Source: Burkholderiaceae bacterium
GTDB lineage: Bacteria; Pseudomonadota; Gammaproteobacteria; Burkholderiales; Burkholderiaceae_C
Reading direction: 5' to 3'
Length of the DNA: 44,137 nt
NCBI GenBank assembly: GCA_031253795.1
Contig: JAIRVR010000037.1
Coordinates: 1 to 44,137 of the forward strand
Position numbers and translations under genes: made by a program. The notes beneath the pieces were generated by a model that saw nothing but the letters and a program-made list of their open reading frames with translations, was not told the origin of the DNA and made no database searches. How positions within the stretch are numbered: position 1 is the first letter of the stretch; each line of letters begins with the position of its first letter. Of this stretch, positions 26,885 to 36,662 are shown piece by piece.

Positions 26885-27635
26885 GGCTTGTCTGCAAAAG
26901 TTGGTCATCGGCCGCGCGCACGGCGGCAATGAAGCGGTGTATCTTGCCGGCGTCCTTGATGCCCTTCAGGGACTTGCCGTCGGGGCCGTCGGCCTCGACG
27001 CCGGAGCTCACGTCAACGGCCAGGGAGCGTCCCCGTGGCCGCACTTGCAAGATGCCATCGGTCACGTTTGCAGGCGTGAGTCCACCAGACAAAACGAGGT
27101 GAGAGTCGACGTTTGGTGGCAGGAGTGACCAATTGAATGCTTTTCCGCCGCCGCCATAACCGTCGACATGGGCATCGAGCAGTATGGCCTGGGCTTTCGA
27201 GTAACGCTGTGCGTATTCTACGAGGTCGAAGCGGCCGGCGTCCGGACCGAGGGGAATGCGTGCTGCCCGCAGGTAGGGCCTGCTGCCCGAGGCCGTGGCG
27301 GCCAGGCAGTCCCCGGGTGATTCGTCGCCGTGGAACTGGACGCAGGCCGCAGGGATGGCCGCGCATGCCGCCATGACCCCTGCAGCGCTTTCGTTGACGA
27401 ACAGCAGCACGGGGGTCACGAAGGGGGGCAGACGGCGTGCCAGCTCGGCGGCACGCGCTGCCGACACGGCGCGCGGACTGGGCGCATACAGCACGAAGCC
27501 CACGGCATCGGCTCCCGCGGCCACGGCGGCATCCACATCCTCCTCGCGCGTGAGGCCGCAGATCTTGATGCGCGTGCGGCCCCAGGCGGGCAGCGCGTCA
27601 AGCGAGGCGGAAGGCTTGGGGGAGGCTTGTTTCAT
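26862..27635 (-). CDS. trpF: phosphoribosylanthranilate isomerase
   Basis: A 257-residue TIM-barrel enzyme that converts phosphoribosylanthranilate to its ribulosyl isomer. The catalytic Cys is in [13 protein letters not shown], and the Asp in [25 protein letters not shown] is the phosphate-binding segment, and [17 protein letters not shown] follows it. It is longer than E. coli-type stand-alone TrpF because of an N-terminal tail and an insertion around residues 110-130. ATG 27635 overlaps the truA stop as ATGA; a TTG three codons upstream is less likely. Confidence 0.96.
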
Positions 27636-28480
27636 GGAAGCCAATCATAGGCGGGGGTGCGCGAAGGCAGGCCCCAGGTGGCATCGTAGACGGGCCCCAG
27701 GAAGTACAGGCCGTCGGGCGAGAAAGTGGGCGCGGCCGCATCGCGCGAGCGCGCATCGAGGACGGCCTGCATCCACTCGGGGGGGTGCAGGCCCTGGCCG
27801 ACGGCGATCAGGCAGCCCATGATGTTGCGCACCATGTGGTGGAGGAAGGCGCTGCCTTCGAATTCGAAGCGCCAGTAGCAGCATTCCATGGGAGGTTCGC
27901 CGGGGCGCATGGCGCTGGCGGCAGCGGCCTGGGCGCCGCCGCCGGCCGTGCGGCGTGTGATGGCGATGCGGTGCAGGGTCTTGATGGGGCTCTTGGCCTG
28001 GCAGCCCGAGGCCCGGAAGGAACTGAAATCGTGCTCGCCCAGCAAGTGGTCGGCCGCAGCCTGCATGGCCTGGCCGTCGAGGGCATGGAAGACCCAGCCC
28101 ACGCGGCCACTTTCCACGCTGGGCCGCACGGGCGACTGCAGCAGCACATAGGCATAGCGCCTGGCCGTGGCGCAGGCGCGCGAGTGGAAGGACTCGGGCA
28201 CGGGCTGGGCCCATTGCACGGCGATGTCGGATGGCAGGAAGGTATTGGTGCCCCGCACCCAGGAAAAGGCCGCTCGGTCCAGCGGTGTGTCGAAGTGCAC
28301 CACCTGCATCAGGCCGTGCACGCCCGCGTCGGTGCGACCCGCGCAGATGGTGGACACCTCCTGAGCGGCAAAGCGGCCCAGGGCCGCTTCGAGATGGTCT
28401 TGTACGGTGTTGCCCGAGGGCTGGCTCTGCCAGCCGTTGTAGCGCTGTCCGTTGTAGGCGACGCCGAGGGCTATGCGCAT
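27632..28480 (-). CDS. truA: tRNA pseudouridine(38-40) synthase
   Basis: A 282-residue enzyme that isomerises uridines 38-40 in the tRNA anticodon arm. The nucleophilic Asp is in CAGRTDAGVHGLMQV. The start RIALGVAYNGQRYNGWQSQP and the later FLHHMVRNIMGCLIAVG and TFSPDGLYFLGP are family hallmarks. An Ala-rich insert (AGGGAQAAAASA) is present. It heads the truA-trpF-trpB-trpA-accD unit, a conserved association that ties tRNA modification to Trp genes by position only. fimV lies 111 bp upstream. Confidence 0.97.
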   Translation of the reverse strand: MRIALGVAYNGQRYNGWQSQPSGNTVQDHLEAALGRFAAQEVSTICAGRTDAGVHGLMQVVHFDTPLDRAAFSWVRGTNTFLPSDIAVQWAQPVPESFHSRACATARRYAYVLLQSPVRPSVESGRVGWVFHALDGQAMQAAADHLLGEHDFSSFRASGCQAKSPIKTLHRIAITRRTAGGGAQAAAASAMRPGEPPMECCYWRFEFEGSAFLHHMVRNIMGCLIAVGQGLHPPEWMQAVLDARSRDAAAPTFSPDGLYFLGPVYDATWGLPSRTPAYDWLP

Positions 28481-28591
28481 GGCTGTCCCCCGGGCATGGG
28501 TTGGGTGTGTGTCAAATCTCGGTTGTCCGTTGGGTGCCGCAGGGGCTGCGGCATGGCCGGCCTGCGCCCCGCTTGCAGGGACGCCGGGCCT

Positions 28592-31417
28592 TCAGTCCAT
28601 TTCAGTGAGCAGGCGCTGGGCCTGCGCCTTGAGATCGCCATGGGCTTCGGCGATCACTTCCTCTATGAGTGTACGTGCTCCATCGCTGTCGCCGATGGCA
28701 TGGAACTCCTGGGCCAGGGCCAGCTTGGTGGCCAGGGGGTCTTCGGGGGCCGAGGGCGGCGTGGCCATTGCCGGCGTGCCATTGCCCAGGTCCAGCGACA
28801 GCTCGCCCAGGTCGAACTCCAGCGACTCCACCGGTTCCGGCACGGTCCGGGCTGCGGTTTCCAGCACGCCGCCCGCATCGGTGGCGGGGGACTGTGCAGA
28901 CAGATCGGGCGTGCCGGCTTCGGGCGTTTCAGGCAGGACGAAATCGTCCGCCTTGAATTCGAGGGCATCCAGCGACAGGGGTTCCGTGGCCTGGTCGCCG
29001 CGTTCGCTGACGGCCTGGGCCAACGAGGTCGATGCCGTGCCCTGCAGTCCGGGGGCAGCTGGCGCATCGGCGGGCAGCGGGTCGAAGTCCAGGTTGTCCA
29101 GCGACAGCGATGGGGCCTCGGGTTCGGCCTGCGGTGCAGGGGCTGGGGTCAGGCCCAGATCCAGCCAGGCCGTGGCCTCGGGTTCGGCGGCGGGTGCTGG
29201 TGCATCGAAGCTGCGCAGTGTGGGTTCCAGGGCGGCAAAGTCCTGCTCGCTGGGCTGGGGTGCGGCCGGGGTCGGTGTGGTTTGCGTGGGCAGGCTGGCA
29301 TCGGCCAGGCCGCCGGGCAGGTCCATGTCTAGATCCATGTCCAGGCCCATGGGCAGGGTGGCGGGGCCTTCGCGCTGGGCTTCCTGGTGGGCGCGGTCGG
29401 CCAGCAGGCCGGCGCCCAGGGCTGCCGTACCGGCTGCAGCGAATGCGGCTGCGGACGAGGGGGCGGCAGTTCCAGGTTTCTGGTACAGCGGGTTGTCGGC
29501 GTCCAGGATGCGTCCCTGGTCGGCCAGGCGCTGCCAGTCAGGGCCCTTGCCGCCGGTCAGGCCATGCAGGGTCTGGGCCACGGACTCGAAGGCCTTGCGG
29601 TCATGGCGCTTGGCATAGATGTCGGCCAGCTTCTGGTGCAGGGCTGTGCGCGTGGGATCGGTGCGCAGGGCTTCCTTGAGGATTTCCTCGGCCTGCAGGT
29701 CGCGGCCATAGGCCAGGTAGACGTCGGCTTCGGCCACGGGATCCACGTCGCCCGCATCGAGCTGGCTGGGCGAGTAGTGCATGGAGGTGCCCGACAGCTG
29801 GCTGGACGTACCCGTGTCCACACGCTGGCCGCCGCTGGCGCCGAAGAACGAGTCGGCCGCCAGCTGGCTGTCGCCAAATGCGCTTTCATTGGAGGCGGCG
29901 GCGGCACGGCGGCGCTGGACCACGCGGTAGCCGCCATAGCCCAGCAGCAGGGCCAGCAGGGCGGCGCCGGCCAGCGGCACGGTGGGATCTTCCATCAGGC
30001 TGTCGAGGAAGCTGGGCTCCTCCACGGGCACTGCGGGCGCCGGTGCCGGCGCAGGCTTGGTGGGCTCGGCCGGTGCTGCGGGCGTGGCTTGCGCGGCCGT
30101 GTCGGCATCAGGTGCAGCGGCAGCGCCTTCCGCCGGGGCTGCACTGGCCCCGGCAGGCGCTGCAGCGGCTGCCGCCTCCGGTGCGGGAGCGGGGGCGGCA
30201 GCTGCTGGGGTACCCGCAGGCACGGCCACGCCGGCCGCTGCGGGGGGCGTGGCAGCCGGCGCCGAGGCGGGAGTGCCGGATTCGGCAGGCTTGGTCGCCG
30301 ACGCGATCTGGCTGAGTTCCGACATATTGCGCTGCAGTTCGGCCACCCGCGAGGTCTGATCATCGGACTGCTTTTGCTGGGCCAGGCGCTCATCGGATTC
30401 CAGTCCCTTCACGGCGCCCTTGGACAGCGTGAGCTTGTCGGGTGCGGCCGTGCTGCTCTTGCGGTCCTCGACCTGGGCCTGGACGCTGCCCTTGGCCTCA
30501 CGATTGGCCGATGCCACGGTGGCTGCGGGCGCGGCCGAGGCCAGCTGGCGGCGGAACTGGTTGAAGTCACGCGACTGGGCCGCCACGATCTGGCGTGCCT
30601 CGCGGGGCGAAGTCGCCTGGGCACTGGCCTGGTCGGGAACGCTGATGACGGAGCCGGCACGCATGCGGTTGACGTTGCCGTCGACGAAGGCCTTGGGATT
30701 GGCCCGGAGCATGGCCACCAGCATCTGATCCAGCGAAACGCCGGCCGGAAGGTGGGCGGCTGCGAGGCGGCCCGCTGTATCGCCGGGTTTGACACGCACT
30801 TCTCCGGCCGTGTCGGCAGCAACACGTTCACGTGCCGGTGCGACGGGCTTGCGCGCAGCGGGGGCGCGGCTGTCTTCGTTGACGGTGGCAGGCGTCACAG
30901 GCGTTGCCGGCACGGCGGGTGCAGGCGCTGCTGCAGGTCTGCGCGGGGCGGCGGTGGCTTCGGGTGCTGAAGCCTGGGCCGCAGCCGTGACGGCGGGTGC
31001 GGGCCGCTGCAGGGCCGGCGGATCGAGCAGCAGGGTGTAGTTGCGCAGCAGATTGCCCGAAGACCAGCCGGCATCGATGACCAGATCGACAAAGGGCTCG
31101 TTGATGGGCTGGGTGCTGCTCAGGCGCAGCACGGCCGAGCCGTCGGCGCGTCGCTGCACGGCGATGCGGATCTGGCTGGCCGTGGCACTGTATTCCATGC
31201 CCTGGCTGCGGAAGGATGCGGGTGAGGCCACGGCCACACGCAGGCTGTCGGCCTCGGCGGCGCTGAGCTGGGGCACTTCCACTTCGGCGCGCAGGGGCTC
31301 ACCCAGGGCCGATTGCACGTTCACCCGTCCCAGTGCGAGGGCCCATGCGTCAGAGGCAGTCAGACCGACAGAGACAAGGGCCGCAGCGGCCAGCGCAGAG
31401 AGTTTCCAGCGATGCAT
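28592..31417 (-). CDS. fimV: FimV/HubP-family polar hub protein
   Basis: A 941-residue envelope protein linked to type IV pilus assembly, twitching and polar organisation. Signal peptide about 1-28 (cleavage near AWALAL). An N-terminal FimV domain (about 29-135: LGRVNVQSALGEPLRAEVEV) is followed by a Pro/Ala linker, a LysM peptidoglycan-binding domain at about 208-262 (VKPGDTAGRLAAAHLP), and a very Ala/Pro-rich low-complexity stretch (about 370-470). A single transmembrane helix lies near 478-497 (VPLAGAALLALLLGYGGY), then a long acidic cytoplasmic part and a C-terminal FimV domain (ATKLALAQEFHAIGDSDGA). No shift is seen. It is preceded by a 376-bp gap rich in inverted repeats. Confidence 0.95.
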   Translation of the reverse strand: MHRWKLSALAAAALVSVGLTASDAWALALGRVNVQSALGEPLRAEVEVPQLSAAEADSLRVAVASPASFRSQGMEYSATASQIRIAVQRRADGSAVLRLSSTQPINEPFVDLVIDAGWSSGNLLRNYTLLLDPPALQRPAPAVTAAAQASAPEATAAPRRPAAAPAPAVPATPVTPATVNEDSRAPAARKPVAPARERVAADTAGEVRVKPGDTAGRLAAAHLPAGVSLDQMLVAMLRANPKAFVDGNVNRMRAGSVISVPDQASAQATSPREARQIVAAQSRDFNQFRRQLASAAPAATVASANREAKGSVQAQVEDRKSSTAAPDKLTLSKGAVKGLESDERLAQQKQSDDQTSRVAELQRNMSELSQIASATKPAESGTPASAPAATPPAAAGVAVPAGTPAAAAPAPAPEAAAAAAPAGASAAPAEGAAAAPDADTAAQATPAAPAEPTKPAPAPAPAVPVEEPSFLDSLMEDPTVPLAGAALLALLLGYGGYRVVQRRRAAAASNESAFGDSQLAADSFFGASGGQRVDTGTSSQLSGTSMHYSPSQLDAGDVDPVAEADVYLAYGRDLQAEEILKEALRTDPTRTALHQKLADIYAKRHDRKAFESVAQTLHGLTGGKGPDWQRLADQGRILDADNPLYQKPGTAAPSSAAAFAAAGTAALGAGLLADRAHQEAQREGPATLPMGLDMDLDMDLPGGLADASLPTQTTPTPAAPQPSEQDFAALEPTLRSFDAPAPAAEPEATAWLDLGLTPAPAPQAEPEAPSLSLDNLDFDPLPADAPAAPGLQGTASTSLAQAVSERGDQATEPLSLDALEFKADDFVLPETPEAGTPDLSAQSPATDAGGVLETAARTVPEPVESLEFDLGELSLDLGNGTPAMATPPSAPEDPLATKLALAQEFHAIGDSDGARTLIEEVIAEAHGDLKAQAQRLLTEMD

Positions 31418-31524
31418 AAGGCGTCAAACCTGTTGGTGCAGCGTGGCGGGCGGCTTATTGATCTTCTGGATGGCTGCCCGCGTATGCACATGTAAATAAA
31501 AGGAACCGGGTCCGTACGGCCGGG

Positions 31525-31547
31525 GGCGAATGGCATGGCCATTCGCC
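31525..31547. repeat. perfect 10-bp inverted repeat upstream of fimV
   Basis: GGCGAATGGC (31525-31534), ATG spacer, GCCATTCGCC (31538-31547). It could be a regulator site or a stable hairpin in the fimV leader; there is no U tract on either strand, so it is not an intrinsic terminator. Confidence 0.7.
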
Positions 31548-31734
31548 GGGGCGCTTGGGTCGCATTGTCGGCCACGCTATTGGATTGCGAGCGAATGCGG
31601 CGCAGCCCAGCCTGGCAGTTGTTGTCCATCGGCAACGAGAGGAAACACAATGTATCTTCTTCATTTGTAGGTAACGGCCTACAGTCAGCTGATGGCGTAG
31701 CGCCATTGTGCCCAAACTGCCTTGTGCCAAAAGC

Positions 31735-31774
31735 CAAAAAAGCGCCATGTCCCGGCCCGGGCCATGGCGCTTTG
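31735..31774 (-). terminator. intrinsic terminator after asd (minus strand)
   Basis: AGCGCCATG (31741-31749) pairs with CATGGCGCT (31763-31771), with a CG-rich loop; the minus strand continues into a U run (31741-31735). It lies about 20 bp past the asd stop. Confidence 0.8.
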
Positions 31775-31793
31775 CGCTGCAACAACCGCTGGA

Positions 31794-32906
31794 TCAGGCG
31801 GCCAGCAGGATGCGCAGCATGCGGCGCAGCGGTTCGGCAGCGCCCCACAGCAGCTGGTCGCCGATCACGAAGGCCGACAGGTATTCCGGGCCCATGTTGA
31901 GCTTGCGCACGCGGCCCACGCCGACCTCCAGGCCTCCCGTGATGGCGGCAGGAGTCAATTCCTTGACCGTGATGGCCCGGTCATTAGGCACCCACTTCAC
32001 CCAGGGGTTGCCGGACTTGATGATGGTTTCGAGCTCTTCCAGAGGCAGATCCTTCTTGAGCTTGAGCGTCAGCGCCAGGCTGTGGCAACGCATGGCACCG
32101 ATGCGCACGCACAGGCCGTCCACGGGGATGGTCTGCTCGGTGCCAAGGATTTTGTTGACCTCGGCCTGGCCCTTCCACTCTTCCTTGGACTGGCCATTGT
32201 CCAGCTGGGCATCGATCCAGGGGATCAGACCGCCGGCCAGGGGGGCGCCGAAGAACTCGGTGGGCACGTCGGTGCGGATGGTCTGGGCCACCTTGCGGTC
32301 GATGTCGAGGATGGCGGAAGCGGGCGTCGCCAGCTCGTCGGCCACGGCGGCGTGCACCACACCCATGCCCTTGAGCAGCTCGCGCATGTGGTTCGCGCCG
32401 CCACCCGAAGCGGCCTGGTAGGTCATGGAGCTGACCCATTCCACGAGGCCGGCCTTGAACAGGCCGCCCAGGCCCATCAGCAGGATGGAGTTGGTGCAGT
32501 TGCCGCCGATCCAGTTCCTGCCGCCTGCGGCGAGCCTGGACTGGATCAGATCCTCATTGACGGGGTCCAGCACGATGACGGCATCTTTTTCCATGCGCAG
32601 CGACGAGGCGGCATCGATCCAGTGGCCGTTCCAGCCCGAGGCGCGCAGCTGGGGGAAGACTTCCTTGGTGTAGTCGCCACCCTGGCAGGTGATGATGATG
32701 TCGCACTTGGACAGCTCGGCGATATCGTTGGCGTTGCGCAGGTCGGTGTGGGTCTTCGCCATGGCCGGGGCCTTGCCGCCGGCGTTGGAGGTGGAGAAGA
32801 ACACCGGCTCGATGAGGTCGAAATCGCCCTCGGCCTGCATGCGGTCCATCAAAACGGAGCCGACCATGCCGCGCCAGCCGACCAGACCTACCAATTGCTT
32901 GCTCAT
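31794..32906 (-). CDS. asd: aspartate-semialdehyde dehydrogenase
   Basis: A 370-residue enzyme reducing aspartyl phosphate to aspartate semialdehyde, the branch point to Lys/diaminopimelate, Met, Thr and Ile. NADP loop [14 protein letters not shown]; catalytic C137 in [13 protein letters not shown]; active-site His in [11 protein letters not shown]. Length and sequence class match the E. coli type (367). ATG 32906 is preceded by GAAAGGGCG. A Thr/Ile-rich small ORF and two hairpins occupy the leader (32928-33123), suggesting attenuation. It lies downstream of leuB in the same direction. Confidence 0.97.
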   Translation of the reverse strand: MSKQLVGLVGWRGMVGSVLMDRMQAEGDFDLIEPVFFSTSNAGGKAPAMAKTHTDLRNANDIAELSKCDIIITCQGGDYTKEVFPQLRASGWNGHWIDAASSLRMEKDAVIVLDPVNEDLIQSRLAAGGRNWIGGNCTNSILLMGLGGLFKAGLVEWVSSMTYQAASGGGANHMRELLKGMGVVHAAVADELATPASAILDIDRKVAQTIRTDVPTEFFGAPLAGGLIPWIDAQLDNGQSKEEWKGQAEVNKILGTEQTIPVDGLCVRIGAMRCHSLALTLKLKKDLPLEELETIIKSGNPWVKWVPNDRAITVKELTPAAITGGLEVGVGRVRKLNMGPEYLSAFVIGDQLLWGAAEPLRRMLRILLAA

Positions 32907-32927
32907 TTGAAACGCCCTTTCAGTGTG

Positions 32928-33009
32928 AAAACAGTGCTTGACCAAGACTGTTGTCGCCCGGCTCGTCTGGGCCAGGTGAGGGCGCACGACGAACCGGGCT
33001 GGGTCAGCC
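32928..33009 (-). promoter_or_regulatory. candidate attenuator hairpins in the asd leader
   Basis: Three elements read on the minus strand. (a) GGCTG-ACC-CAGCC (33009-32997) spans the stop codon of the small ORF. (b) A 12-bp stem, 32999-32988 with 32967-32956, one G-U pair, 20-nt loop; it shares bases with (a), so the two exclude each other. (c) AACAGTCTT-GGTC-AAG-c-ACTGTT (32952-32930) running into UUUU (32931-32928), a weak terminator shape ending about 20 bases before asd. On the plus strand the wobble in (b) would be an A-C mismatch, favouring minus-strand function. Confidence 0.4.
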
Positions 33010-33123
33010 TTTGATCGTCGTAATGGTTGTGGATGCGATTGCGCGCACGGCCACACCGGCCAGGGCGGCGGGTGCGATGTTCAGCAGGAGGAACGGGCGT
33101 GCGGCAAACATAGGAGTCGCCAT
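33004..33123 (-). CDS. candidate Thr/Ile-rich leader peptide of asd
   Basis: A 39-codon open frame (a 35-codon version starts at 33111) whose end reads [13 protein letters not shown], then TGA. The tail closely resembles the control region of the E. coli thr operon leader (ISTTITTTITITT). The control codons include ACA and ATT, which are uncommon in this genome. It also contains PFLLLNIAP. It ends 97 bases before asd, whose product feeds Thr and Ile synthesis. No good Shine-Dalgarno is visible before either ATG, the main weakness. The frame stays open further upstream, to an ATG at 33216 inside a palindrome, but that part is A+T-rich and promoter-like. Confidence 0.4.
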   Translation of the reverse strand: MATPMFAARPFLLLNIAPAALAGVAVRAIASTTITTIKG

Positions 33124-33211
33124 TTTAGCGAATTCATTCGCAAATGGCTGTGCTGTTTTGGTGTTTATCTTCGTCATTTCGACGAAAAACACATGTCTAA
33201 ATTGACGTTTT

Positions 33212-33235
33212 GCCATGCGGGCATGCCCGCATGGC
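33212..33235. repeat. 24-bp perfect palindrome downstream of leuB
   Basis: GCCATGCGGG-CATG-CCCGCATGGC, perfectly self-complementary over 24 bases, 11 bp beyond the leuB stop. As RNA it forms a 10-bp stem with a CATG loop. No U tract follows on the minus strand (next bases AAAACG), so it is not a standard intrinsic terminator; it may block 3' exonucleases or bind a dimeric protein. Confidence 0.8.
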
Positions 33236-33246
33236 GTGGCGTTGCC

Positions 33247-34317
<1,071 letters not shown>

Positions 34318-34397
34318 GGTGTTCCTTTGAGAGTTTCTGATGAATGGGGGCGGCTTGCATGTGCAGGTCCGGCCATGGCGCGCAGCGCCTCGCGTGC

Positions 34398-35051
34398 TTA
34401 CCGTTGCACCAGGGTGTGGGCCAGCCAGGGCTTGGTCGCGATGCGTTCGGCCTCGTAGGCGCGGATCTTGTCGGCGTGGCGCAGGGTCAGGCCGATGTCG
34501 TCGAAGCCGTTGAGCAGGCAGTATTTGCGGAATGCGATCACATCGAAGCCGATGGCTTCACCCTGGGGGCGCACGATGACCTGGCGGTCCAGGTCGATGG
34601 TCAGCTCATAGCCGGGGAAGGCCGCGATCTCGTTGAACAGCATGTCGATCGTGGCTTCGGGCAGGACGATGGGCAGCAGGCCGTTCTTGAAGCAGTTGTT
34701 GAAGAAGATGTCGGCAAAGCTGGGTGCCAGGATGGCGCGGAAGCCGTACTGGTCCAGGGCCCAGGGGGCGTGCTCGCGGCTCGATCCGCAGCCGAAGTTG
34801 CGGCGTGCGACCAGGATGGAGGCGCCCGCATAGCGCGGCTGGTTGAGCACGAAGTCGGGGTTGGGCTTGCGCGACTCCGGGTCCTGGCCGGGTTCGCCGC
34901 GGTCCAGGTAGCGCCATTCATCGAACAGGTTCACGCCAAAGCCGGTCTTCTTGATCGACTTGAGGAACTGCTTGGGAATGATGGCGTCGGTGTCGACGTT
35001 TTCGCGATCCATGGGGGCCACGAGGCCCTTGTGCACGGTGAATTTTTGCAT
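34398..35051 (-). CDS. leuD: 3-isopropylmalate dehydratase small subunit
   Basis: A 217-residue swivelling domain that pairs with LeuC to isomerise 2- to 3-isopropylmalate. The signature [17 protein letters not shown] is intact, with [13 protein letters not shown] in the N-terminus. ATG 35051 starts the conserved [18 protein letters not shown]; the upstream open frame is non-conserved and overlaps the entericidin gene. The ribosome-binding site is weak. Length is normal. Confidence 0.98.
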   Translation of the reverse strand: MQKFTVHKGLVAPMDRENVDTDAIIPKQFLKSIKKTGFGVNLFDEWRYLDRGEPGQDPESRKPNPDFVLNQPRYAGASILVARRNFGCGSSREHAPWALDQYGFRAILAPSFADIFFNNCFKNGLLPIVLPEATIDMLFNEIAAFPGYELTIDLDRQVIVRPQGEAIGFDVIAFRKYCLLNGFDDIGLTLRHADKIRAYEAERIATKPWLAHTLVQR

Positions 35052-35071
35052 GGCGGTATCGAATTCGGGGT

Positions 35072-35197
35072 TCAGCGGGCGGCGCGCTCTATGGCGTTGC
35101 CTGCACTTTGCACGTCCTGGCCTATGCCCTTGACGGTGTTGCATGCGGCCAGGGTGAAGGCCAGGCCGATCAAGAGGATGGAGAAGGCGGGCTTCAT
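35072..35197 (-). CDS. entericidin A/B-family small lipoprotein
   Basis: A 41-residue lipoprotein, [20 protein letters not shown] then [20 protein letters not shown]. The signal peptide ends in the lipobox LAAC, so the mature form is about 23 residues with an N-terminal lipid Cys. The segment [19 protein letters not shown] is the entericidin pattern. In E. coli EcnA/EcnB form an antidote/bacteriolytic pair; only one gene is seen here, so a toxin role is not established. It lies between leuC (8 bp upstream) and leuD (20 bp downstream) in the same orientation, so it is presumably expressed with leucine genes. Confidence 0.9.
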   Translation of the reverse strand: MKPAFSILLIGLAFTLAACNTVKGIGQDVQSAGNAIERAAR

Positions 35198-35205
35198 GGG
35201 GTGCC

Positions 35206-36627
35206 TCAGGCGAATTTGCGGATGTCCACGAAGTGGCCGTGGATGGCGGCCGCCGCAGCCATGGCGGGGCTGACCAGGTGGGTGCGGCCTCCGGCGCCCT
35301 GACGGCCTTCGAAGTTGCGGTTGCTGGTGGAGGCGCAGCGCTCTCCGGGTTCCAGCCGGTCGGCGTTCATGGCCAGGCACATGGAGCAGCCGGGCTCGCG
35401 CCATTCGAAGCCTGCCGCCTTGAAGATCTGGTCCAGACCTTCGCGCTCGGCCTGTTCCTTGACCAGGCCCGAGCCCGGCACGACCATGGCCAGCTTGATG
35501 TTGCGGGCCACCTTCTGGCCCAGCTTCTTGACCACGGCCGCGGCCTCGCGCATGTCCTCGATACGGCTGTTGGTGCATGAGCCGATGAAGACCTTGTCCA
35601 CGAAGATATCGTCGATGGGCTTGCCGGGCTCCAGGTTCATGTAGGTCAGGGCGCGTTCGATGGCCCCGCGCTTGCTGGCATCCTTTTCCTTGTCGGGATC
35701 GGGCACGCGGCTGTCCACGCCGAGCACCATCTCGGGCGAGGTGCCCCAGGTGACCTGGGGCACGATATCGCTGGCCTGCAGCTCGACGACATGGTCGAAC
35801 CGGGCGTCCGCGTCGGAGTGCAGCGTCTTCCAATAGGCCACGGCAGCATCCCACTCGGCGCCCGTGGGCGCCAACGGGCGGCCCTTGACGTACTGCAGGG
35901 TTTTGTCGTCCACGGCCACCAGTCCGGCGCGGGCACCGCCTTCGATGGCCATGTTGCACACGGTCATGCGGCCTTCCATGCTGAGGTCGCGGATGGCTTC
36001 GCCTGCGAACTCGATGGTGTAGCCCGTGCCGCCAGCCGTGCCGATCTTGCCGATGATGGCCAGCACGATGTCCTTGGCCGTGATGCCGGCGGCCACCTTG
36101 CCATTGACCTTGACCAGCATGTTCTTGGCCTTCTTGGCCAACAGGGTCTGTGTGGCCATGACGTGCTCGACCTCTGAGGTGCCTATGCCATGGGCCAGGG
36201 CGCCGAAGGCGCCGTGCGTGGAGGTGTGGCTGTCGCCGCAGACCACGGTCATGCCGGGCAGGGTGGCGCCCTGTTCGGGACCCATGACGTGGACGATACC
36301 CTGGCCCTTGTCCATGAAGGGGAAGAAGGCCGCCGCGCCGAATTCGCTGATGTTGCTGTTGAGCGTGGTGATCTGCTCACGGCTGATGGGGTCGTCGATG
36401 CCTTCGTAGCCACGCTCCCAGCCGGTGGTCGGGGTGTTGTGGTCGGCCGTGGCGACCACCGAGCTGATGCGCCACAGCTTGCGGCCCGCCATTCGCAGGC
36501 CCTCGAAGGCCTGGGGGCTGGTGACTTCGTGTACCAGATGGCGGTCGATATAGAGGACGGAGGTGCCGTCATCCTCGGTATGGATGACGTGCTCGTCGAA
36601 GATCTTGTCGTAGAGGGTGCGTCCCAT
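35206..36627 (-). CDS. leuC: 3-isopropylmalate dehydratase large subunit
   Basis: A 473-residue aconitase-family [4Fe-4S] enzyme working with LeuD. Cluster cysteines are visible in [17 protein letters not shown] and in [24 protein letters not shown] is the usual start, and [18 protein letters not shown] the active-site segment. Length is standard (E. coli 466). ATG 36627 is preceded by GAGAACACC. It begins 35 bp after the lysR stop, so either it shares the lysR transcript or its promoter is inside lysR. Confidence 0.98.
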   Translation of the reverse strand: MGRTLYDKIFDEHVIHTEDDGTSVLYIDRHLVHEVTSPQAFEGLRMAGRKLWRISSVVATADHNTPTTGWERGYEGIDDPISREQITTLNSNISEFGAAAFFPFMDKGQGIVHVMGPEQGATLPGMTVVCGDSHTSTHGAFGALAHGIGTSEVEHVMATQTLLAKKAKNMLVKVNGKVAAGITAKDIVLAIIGKIGTAGGTGYTIEFAGEAIRDLSMEGRMTVCNMAIEGGARAGLVAVDDKTLQYVKGRPLAPTGAEWDAAVAYWKTLHSDADARFDHVVELQASDIVPQVTWGTSPEMVLGVDSRVPDPDKEKDASKRGAIERALTYMNLEPGKPIDDIFVDKVFIGSCTNSRIEDMREAAAVVKKLGQKVARNIKLAMVVPGSGLVKEQAEREGLDQIFKAAGFEWREPGCSMCLAMNADRLEPGERCASTSNRNFEGRQGAGGRTHLVSPAMAAAAAIHGHFVDIRKFA

Positions 36628-36662
36628 GGTGTTCTCGAATGGTTGGGGTCGTGGGGAAAAGG

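Larger units (their letters stand above)
31418..31793 (-). other. 376-bp gap between asd and fimV with several inverted repeats
   Basis: No gene is supported. From the asd side: the asd terminator (31735-31774), IR ATGGCG/CGCCAT (31691-31705), IR TGTAGG/CCTACA (31665-31682), an A+T-richer stretch, and a perfect 10-bp IR GGCGAATGGC/GCCATTCGCC with 3-nt loop (31525-31547), about 110 bp upstream of fimV. The likely fimV promoter lies here, but I cannot place it with confidence. Confidence 0.6.

Noticed and set aside
27785-30970. two long plus-strand frames (515 and 527 codons) opposite truA and fimV
   Set aside because: Mirror the Ala/Pro-rich coding of fimV as Gly/Arg/Leu-rich shadow sequence; no start context or motif.
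33124-33216. longer version of the asd leader ORF starting at 33216 or 33177
   Set aside because: The upstream part lies in an A+T-rich, promoter-like stretch and partly in a palindrome, with no ribosome-binding site; the shorter starts are more sensible.
34318-34380. 20-codon ORF ([20 protein letters not shown]) before leuB
   Set aside because: It ends in the leuB start, has no run of control codons for leucine and no terminator-like structure; likely chance.
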